A model generated the notes under the pieces. It searched no databases. It was not told where the DNA came from and worked only from the letters and a program-made list of their open reading frames with translations. Positions 32,861 through 37,561 of a DNA stretch of 37,561 nt are shown here, piece by piece; position 1 is the first letter of the stretch; every line of letters begins with the position of its first letter. The stretch lies in contig CALAOT010000035.1 of assembly GCA_937889545.1 (NCBI GenBank), positions 1 to 37,561 on the forward strand, in the 5' to 3' direction. Origin of the DNA: an uncultured Opitutaceae bacterium. GTDB taxonomy: Bacteria; Verrucomicrobiota; Verrucomicrobiia; Opitutales; Opitutaceae. Position numbers and translations under genes: made by a program.

Positions 32861-32998
32861 TGCCGCCAATCTCCAAAGGAAGCCGTTTCAATGCAATACT
32901 CCTCCATGGACGGCCCTCAACCACGGAAAAGCCGGGGCGAAAGACGGGTCGGCGGCGCCCCAAACCAGCGGCGCGAAGGCCTTGCCGCCGGCCCCGCG

Positions 32999-34258
32999 CT
33001 AGCCGCGACCGAGGGTGATCACGCACTCGAGGTGCCGGGTCTGGGGAAACAGGTCGAAGGGCTGGACCGCGGTCGCAGCGTAGCCCGCGGCGTGGAATCC
33101 CCGTAGGTCGCGCATCTGGGTTGCCGGATCGCAGCTCACGTAGACCACCGCGCGCGGCCGAAAGCCGAAAAGCTGTCGCAGGAAGGCCTCGTCGCACCCC
33201 TTTCTCGGGGGGTCGATGACTACCGCCGTGTCATCGCCGGGGAATCCCAGGCCCGAGAATATGGCGGAGGCGTCCCCGGCGAGGAACGTCGCGTTCGGGA
33301 TTGCGTTGGCGGCCGCGTTCTCGCGCGCAAACGCAACGGACGACTCGCTCACCTCGACGCCGACGACGCGCTCGAAGGCCCGGGCCGAGGCGAGGGCGAA
33401 CAGGCCGCTCCCGCAGTAGGCGTCCACAAGGAACCGCGCCCCGCTCGACCGGGCCTGGTCGCGGACGTAGGCCGCGAACAGGGGAAGGATGAACGGATTG
33501 TTCTGGAAGAAGTCCCCGGCGAGGAAGCGGAGCCGAAGGGTCCCCTCGGACCCGAGAGGGACCGTTTCTGTGACCCGGTCCCCGTGGCCGGTCGTCACGA
33601 CCCCCCCCGCGTCGCGGAGGAGAAGGGTTGCGCCCCGCTCGAAGGCGCCCTCGCCCGCCCGCCTCCGGATCTCGGCGCGGGCCTCCGCGAGCCGGGCGTT
33701 GATCGGCTCGGTCGCGATCTCGCAGCGGGGGACGTCCACGATGTCAAACCGGCTTCCCTGCCGCAGGAATCCGACCGCAAGCTCGCGGCCCGGCCGGGGC
33801 GCGCTGAAATGGGGGGTGATCTTCGAGCGATACCCGAACGGGCGGGGCGAGCCGATCACGGGGGAGACGGGCAGGCTGACCCCGGCCATGTGCTCCAGGA
33901 GCTCGGCGACCTGGCGGCGCTTCCATTCGAGCTGCTCCTCATAGCGGAGGTTCTGGTACTGGCACCCGCCGCAACGGCCGAAGAGGGGGCACCTTGGGGG
34001 GACCCGGTGGGGCGAGGCCGAGAGCACCTCGACAAGGTCCGCCTCGGAGTAATTCGCGTGGTTGCGGAAGATCCTGGCCCGTACGCGCTCCCCGGGGAGC
34101 GCAAACGCGACCATGACGACCCAGCTGGGCTCGGCATCCGCCCCGCCCGGCGAGACCCGGCCGAGACCGAGGCCGAGGTTGGTCAGCGTGGTGATTGAAA
34201 GCTCGATCTCCTGGTGGTAGGCGAAAGGCTTGTCGTTGAATGCTTTCTTTTTGGACAC
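32999..34258 (-). CDS. TrmA/RlmD-type RNA (uracil-5-)-methyltransferase
   Basis: A 419-residue class I SAM-dependent RNA methyltransferase. A TRAM-like beta-barrel (about 15-85) is followed by the iron-sulfur cysteines C90, C96 and C99 in CPLFGRCGGCQYQ, with a fourth in VPRCEI. The SAM site is VDAYCGSGLFAL. The catalytic cysteine is C376 in SCDPATQMRDL and the base is E411 in HLECV. RlmC/RlmD and TrmA belong here; cysteines favour the RlmD/RlmC/RumA side. The GTG start at 34258 opens a VSKKKAFNDKPF N-terminus that fits; the longer frame is unlikely. It diverges from trmH-like across 28 nt. Confidence 0.9.
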   Translation of the reverse strand: MSKKKAFNDKPFAYHQEIELSITTLTNLGLGLGRVSPGGADAEPSWVVMVAFALPGERVRARIFRNHANYSEADLVEVLSASPHRVPPRCPLFGRCGGCQYQNLRYEEQLEWKRRQVAELLEHMAGVSLPVSPVIGSPRPFGYRSKITPHFSAPRPGRELAVGFLRQGSRFDIVDVPRCEIATEPINARLAEARAEIRRRAGEGAFERGATLLLRDAGGVVTTGHGDRVTETVPLGSEGTLRLRFLAGDFFQNNPFILPLFAAYVRDQARSSGARFLVDAYCGSGLFALASARAFERVVGVEVSESSVAFARENAAANAIPNATFLAGDASAIFSGLGFPGDDTAVVIDPPRKGCDEAFLRQLFGFRPRAVVYVSCDPATQMRDLRGFHAAGYAATAVQPFDLFPQTRHLECVITLGRG

Positions 34259-34286
34259 GGCCGCAAACAACAATTCAAATAGGGCG

Positions 34287-35096
34287 ATGCCCGTCGAGAT
34301 AATCACCAGCCTAAAGAACCCGCGGCTCAAGCGGCTCGTCCGGCTGCGCGACCGGCGCCCGCGGGACGAGGAGAGGGCTTTCCTGGTCGAGGGCTACAGG
34401 GAGGTGCGGCGCGCGCTGGAGAGCAAGGTCGCGCTCGACGAGCTGTACTACTCGCCGGGCTGGTTCCTCGGCGAGAACGAACCCGCGCTGCTTGCGACGG
34501 CCGCGGCCGCCGGGGCAACGCTCTTCGAGCTTTCCAAGGACGCGTTTGCGAAGGTTGCCTACCGGGAGAGGCCGGACGGGATCCTTGCCGTCGCGCCCCA
34601 GTGGCGAAGGACCCTCGCCGGCCTCGCGCTGCCCGCCGAGCCCCTCCTCCTTGTCGTCGAGGCGATCGAAAAGCCCGGAAACCTGGGGACGATCCTGCGC
34701 AGCGCCGACGCCGCGGGCTGCCATGCCGTGATCATGTGCGACCCGGTGACCGACCTCTTCAACCCTAACGTCGTCCGCGCGTCCACCGGCGTAGTGTTCT
34801 CGGTCCCGTGCGTCGTGGAGGAAAGCGGCGCCGTGCACGCCTGGCTGAAGGGGCGCGGGATACGGGCGGTCGCGACAACCCCAGCGGCCGGGAATCTCTA
34901 CACCGAATCGGACCTGCGCGGCCCCCTCGCGGTCGTCATGGGGAGCGAACAGTACGGCCTGAGCGCCTTCTGGCTCGGGAACGCGGACCTTTGCGTGCGG
35001 ATCCCAATGGCGGGCCACGCCGACTCGCTCAACGTCGCGATGGCCGCGCTGATCACGCTGTTTGAGGCGGTCCGCCAGCGGGGCGGGGTTCGATGA
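34287..35096 (+). CDS. TrmH/SpoU-type RNA 2'-O-methyltransferase
   Basis: A 269-residue SPOUT-class enzyme that methylates the 2'-OH of RNA ribose. The N-terminal substrate-binding domain (about 1-100) has the pattern PRLKRLVRLRDRR-RDEERAFLVEG. The catalytic knot begins near 120. Motif 1 is EKPGNLGTILRSADAAG (N132, R138), motif 2 GSEQYGLS and motif 3 IPMAGHADSLNVAMA. The target could be tRNA or 23S rRNA. ATG 34287, just behind AGGG, is chosen over 34230 because the upstream in-frame residues do not match. Its 3' end overlaps the acyltransferase gene on the other strand by 44 nt. Confidence 0.93.
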   Translation: MPVEIITSLKNPRLKRLVRLRDRRPRDEERAFLVEGYREVRRALESKVALDELYYSPGWFLGENEPALLATAAAAGATLFELSKDAFAKVAYRERPDGILAVAPQWRRTLAGLALPAEPLLLVVEAIEKPGNLGTILRSADAAGCHAVIMCDPVTDLFNPNVVRASTGVVFSVPCVVEESGAVHAWLKGRGIRAVATTPAAGNLYTESDLRGPLAVVMGSEQYGLSAFWLGNADLCVRIPMAGHADSLNVAMAALITLFEAVRQRGGVR

Positions 35097-36330
35097 ACCA
35101 GCGGCGGAGCGCGGGCTGCAGCCTCTGGTCGAGCAGCCACGCGATCCCGAAGGACAGCAGGACCAGGAGAGCAAACCGCAGGGAATAGCTCCACGCGGTC
35201 CCTCGCGGCAGGTTTGGCTGCGCCAGGATGCCGTATTGGATCGCAAGGGAGACGGCGTACAGCGCGTAGGAGACGACGCCAAATGGCGCCATCCTGACCA
35301 GCACCGAAGGCTCGGGCCTCCACTTCACCAGCATCCAGGCCAGCGCGACCGCGGCCGCATAGGCCACGAAGGCCCCTTCCCCTATGTCCCCGAAATCGCC
35401 GGTGAGGAAGCGCACGAGCAGCGCCAGTGACGCCACGGCGAGGCTGAGGAGCGCCAGCCCCCGATGCCATCTGCGGGCGCGCCCCGTCAGGACGAGGGTG
35501 AGCCACACGCATACGGGCAGGATATCCAGCCGCCTCAGGGACAGGGGAAGAATCGACAGGTCGGGAACATGCAGGGCGGAGGAGAAGGCCCAAAACGGTG
35601 CGAGAGGCCAGATGACCGCGGCCACGAGCAGGGCGCTCGGCCAGTTTCCGTAGCCCGTGTCCTTGGGAGCGAGCCAGGCGACCGAAAGGCCCGTGACCCA
35701 ATAGAGGGCGCCGCATGCGTAGCAGGAGATGAACTGCGGGAAGCCGGGAAGGCCCACCGCGGCCACCGTCGCGACAGCCAGGGAGCAAAGGAGCCAACCC
35801 GCGCGCGGCGCGAAGCGCCATATCGCAAGGAACATCAGGTAATAAAGCATCTCGAAATTGAGCGTCCAGAGGCTGGCATTGTTGAGCATCACCGGCACCC
35901 GCCAGCCGAAGAGGTAGGGGTTATAGTTCTCGAGAAACCCAAGGTTCCCAAGGACGGTGGCGACGGCGGTCTTGGGGGCCAGCGCCCAGCTGATCAGGAC
36001 GGCGGCCGTATTGACGGGCGCGAGGCGCAACAGCCGCCTTCCCAGGTACCCGCGCACCGCCGGAGCGCTGAACGACGTCTTGACCGTCAGGCCTATGACG
36101 TAGCCGGACAGCACGAAGAAGATCAGCACGGCGACCGAGGCCATGTCGAACCACCAGAGGGGGGCCGGGGGCGAGTACGAGGGGTCGAGGCAGGGAATGG
36201 GGGCGATCGCGTGCCCGTAGAACACGGCCAGCGCCGAGAGCCCCCGCAGCCCCTCGAGAGCCAGGTCCCTCCCCGGGGGGATCGACCCGGGGCCCGGCGG
36301 AGCCAGGCGGTTGGAGAGGAATCCGGGCAT
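35053..36330 (-). CDS. Acyltransferase 3 family membrane protein (OafA-like)
   Basis: A 425-residue integral membrane acyltransferase with about ten helices. It has LEGLRGLSALAVFYGHAIAP (the conserved RG and H pattern), FVLSGYVIGL, the basic segment YLGRRLLRLAPVN, and LWTLNFEMLYYLMF. These enzymes transfer acyl groups from a cytoplasmic donor to sugars, lipids or polysaccharide on the outside of the membrane. ATG 36330 gives a clean N-terminus; the longer frame would read into the epimerase gene. It follows the OleD-like gene by 8 nt, so it is on the same message. Its end overlaps the trmH-like gene by 44 nt. Confidence 0.9.
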   Translation of the reverse strand: MPGFLSNRLAPPGPGSIPPGRDLALEGLRGLSALAVFYGHAIAPIPCLDPSYSPPAPLWWFDMASVAVLIFFVLSGYVIGLTVKTSFSAPAVRGYLGRRLLRLAPVNTAAVLISWALAPKTAVATVLGNLGFLENYNPYLFGWRVPVMLNNASLWTLNFEMLYYLMFLAIWRFAPRAGWLLCSLAVATVAAVGLPGFPQFISCYACGALYWVTGLSVAWLAPKDTGYGNWPSALLVAAVIWPLAPFWAFSSALHVPDLSILPLSLRRLDILPVCVWLTLVLTGRARRWHRGLALLSLAVASLALLVRFLTGDFGDIGEGAFVAYAAAVALAWMLVKWRPEPSVLVRMAPFGVVSYALYAVSLAIQYGILAQPNLPRGTAWSYSLRFALLVLLSFGIAWLLDQRLQPALRRWFIEPRPAGGPPQTA

Positions 36331-36338
36331 GGGGAGGG

Positions 36339-37370
36339 CTATCCGGGCCTTCCCCGCAGCTCGGCAACCAGGCCCTCCATGCCCCGGGCCATGCCCATCC
36401 GCGGGGCATAGCCTAGGTCGCGTCTGGCGGCGGAGATGTCGAACCAGTGGTCCCTTGCCAGCTCCGAGGCGATGAACCGCGTCATCGGCGGCTCGCCGCG
36501 CAGGGGCAGCACGCGCCATGCGGCCTCGCAGGCCGCGCCGAGCAGGGATGCGGCCCCGGCCGATATCCTCTTGGTCACGCGCGGCTCCCCGAGGGCCGCG
36601 AGCAGCTCGTTGATCCAGTCCCACATGAGGACGGGTTCGCCGTTGGTGATGAAGTACGCGCGCCCTCCTGCGGGTGAGCCGGGGGAGCACAGGGCGGACT
36701 CCGCGGCGATGTGCGCGTCCGCCGCGTTCTCGACGTGGACCATGTCGACGCGGATTCTCCCCTCCCCCACGATCCGCAGCCTTCCCTCGCGCGCGCGAGA
36801 GAGGATTCTCGGCACAAGGTGCGGATCGCCCGGCCCCCAGATCAGGTGCGGGCGAAGCGCCACGGTCCCCAGCTCCGGGGTGTGGGCCGCGAGCACCTCC
36901 GCCTCGGCCGCGGCCTTCGTCAATGGGTACGGGCTCGGGCACCGGGTCGTCAGCGGAAGCGATTCATCGGCGCCGGCGAGGTCGAGCCCGTTGTAGACGA
37001 CGCTGGGCGTGCTCGTGTGGACGAGGCGGCGCACGCCGTGCGTCCTGCATCCCGCGACCACCGCCCGCGTCCCGAGCACGTTGGCCCTGAAGAAGTCCGA
37101 GTACCGCCCCCAGACGCCGACCCTTGCGGCGACATGGAACACCGTGTCCATCCCCGCGCATGCCTCCCCGAGTGCGCCGGGATCCTCGAGGGGGGCGCGC
37201 ATGAACCTCACGCCGCGCGCCTCAAGGTCGGGCGCCGGGGTGCGGCCGGCGACGGAAACCGCCCGGCCCTGCGAGAGAAGCCGCTCGACAATCCTGCGGC
37301 CGAGGAAGCCGGTTCCCCCGGTCACAAGGGCCGGGCCCCGGGGCGATTGCGTTGCAGCGGTGGCATTCAC
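36339..37370 (-). CDS. oleD: NAD(P)-dependent 3-oxo reductase, OleD-like
   Basis: A 343-residue extended SDR enzyme. The nucleotide-binding motif GGTGFLG (18-24), the VFHVAA strand and the catalytic S-Y-K set (S120/S123, Y148, K152 in YPLTK) are present. The STPSVVYNG..DESLPL pattern is typical of OleD, which reduces 2-alkyl-3-ketoacyl intermediates to beta-hydroxy acids in head-to-head olefin synthesis. An oleC-like gene sits directly upstream, supporting that role. Other 3-beta-HSD-type functions are possible. The GTG start at 37370 leaves a 34-nt gap to the upstream gene; ATG 37472 would overlap it by 66 nt and add a non-conserved tail. Confidence 0.8.
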   Translation of the reverse strand: MNATAATQSPRGPALVTGGTGFLGRRIVERLLSQGRAVSVAGRTPAPDLEARGVRFMRAPLEDPGALGEACAGMDTVFHVAARVGVWGRYSDFFRANVLGTRAVVAGCRTHGVRRLVHTSTPSVVYNGLDLAGADESLPLTTRCPSPYPLTKAAAEAEVLAAHTPELGTVALRPHLIWGPGDPHLVPRILSRAREGRLRIVGEGRIRVDMVHVENAADAHIAAESALCSPGSPAGGRAYFITNGEPVLMWDWINELLAALGEPRVTKRISAGAASLLGAACEAAWRVLPLRGEPPMTRFIASELARDHWFDISAARRDLGYAPRMGMARGMEGLVAELRGRPG

Positions 37371-37404
37371 GCCTTGGAGGGTGTCCGGCGGCCGGCGGGA
37401 GCGT

Positions 37405-37561
37405 TCAATCGGCCTGGTGAGCCCGGGCCGTGGCCGCCCATTTCGCGAGGGCGAGCCTGTGGATCTTTGCATTGTGGCGGATGTCGACCGGCAGGCGCGT
37501 CCGGAAATAGAAGGTCTTCACGCCGGCGGTGTGCGGGTGGCTGAGCGCAAGGGCCCGGAGC
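37405..37561 (-). CDS. oleC: OleC-like AMP-binding beta-lactone synthetase, C-terminal end
   Basis: The last 51 or so residues of a gene entering from the right edge on the minus strand, ending at TGA 37405-37407. It ends with K-FYFRTRLPVDIRHNAKIHRLALAKWA, which matches the OleC C-terminus (FPVD-RHNAKI-R-KLA-WA). OleC is an acyl-CoA-ligase-fold enzyme that cyclises beta-hydroxy acids to beta-lactones, which OleB then decarboxylates to olefins. The adenylation domain is outside the window. It precedes oleD by 34 nt. oleA and oleB are not in view. Confidence 0.82.
   Translation of the reverse strand, partial: LRALALSHPHTAGVKTFYFRTRLPVDIRHNAKIHRLALAKWAATARAHQAD

Overview
The window is GC-rich, densely coded bacterial chromosome. 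The best guess is a member of the Verrucomicrobiota, close to Opitutaceae (inference). The reasons are a single-chain eukaryote/archaeal-type glycyl-tRNA synthetase, a DUF2298 membrane protein, a secreted GH127 enzyme, olefin-pathway (Ole) genes, and a secreted protease ending in duplicated 'LANISTR'-type modules of the kind I associate with Opitutus-like secreted proteins. No rRNA, tRNA, CRISPR array, prophage, insertion sequence or integrase was seen.

Layout. 1-5390 (+): the C-terminus of a type II L-asparaginase, an orphan NarL-type response regulator, an Fsr-like MFS exporter overlapping an esterase, then glyQS followed closely by two small genes (DUF2007, DUF4202). 5391-6562 (+): a DUF2975 membrane protein and a small Xre/HTH regulator behind an AT-rich promoter with three TATCGATA-type palindromes. 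6674-7912 (+): a secreted serpin, convergent with a PLP dehydratase (7926-8876, -) that lies 14 nt downstream of a very large secreted sedolisin protease (8891-12700, -). 12846-17256 (-): a tight operon of ACT-domain threonine dehydratase, a fused solute-binding protein/MalF-type permease, and a MalG-type permease, with no ATPase gene. 17315-19948 (+): a RelE-fold protein coupled to pssA, then dnaN. 20021-21808 (-): GH127. 22120-25243 (+): a DUF2298 membrane protein and an unrecognised membrane protein.

25251-35096 is mostly housekeeping in alternating orientation: rlmN (-), marC-like (+), M20 peptidase (-), cupin_5 (+), pdxH (+), sixA-like phosphatase coupled to a lipoate-ligase-like protein (+), a 709-residue EF-hand membrane protein (-), a TrmA/RlmD-type RNA methyltransferase (-) and a divergent TrmH/SpoU methyltransferase (+). 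35053-37561 (-) reads oleC (partial), oleD, acyltransferase 3.

How the genes fit together. Amino-acid acquisition and breakdown recurs: asparaginase, a secreted acid protease next to a serine/threonine-type dehydratase, and a second dehydratase translationally coupled to a carbohydrate-type importer. Carbohydrate use is represented by GH127 and the importer. Envelope and lipid functions are pssA, the Ole genes, the acyltransferase and DUF2298. Most convergent gene pairs are separated by fewer than 25 nt or overlap. The strongest candidates for something new are the binding-protein/permease fusion operon with its dehydratase, the RelE-fold protein coupled to pssA, the EF-hand membrane protein, the sedolisin-propeller protease, and the DUF2975/Xre switch with its operator cluster.
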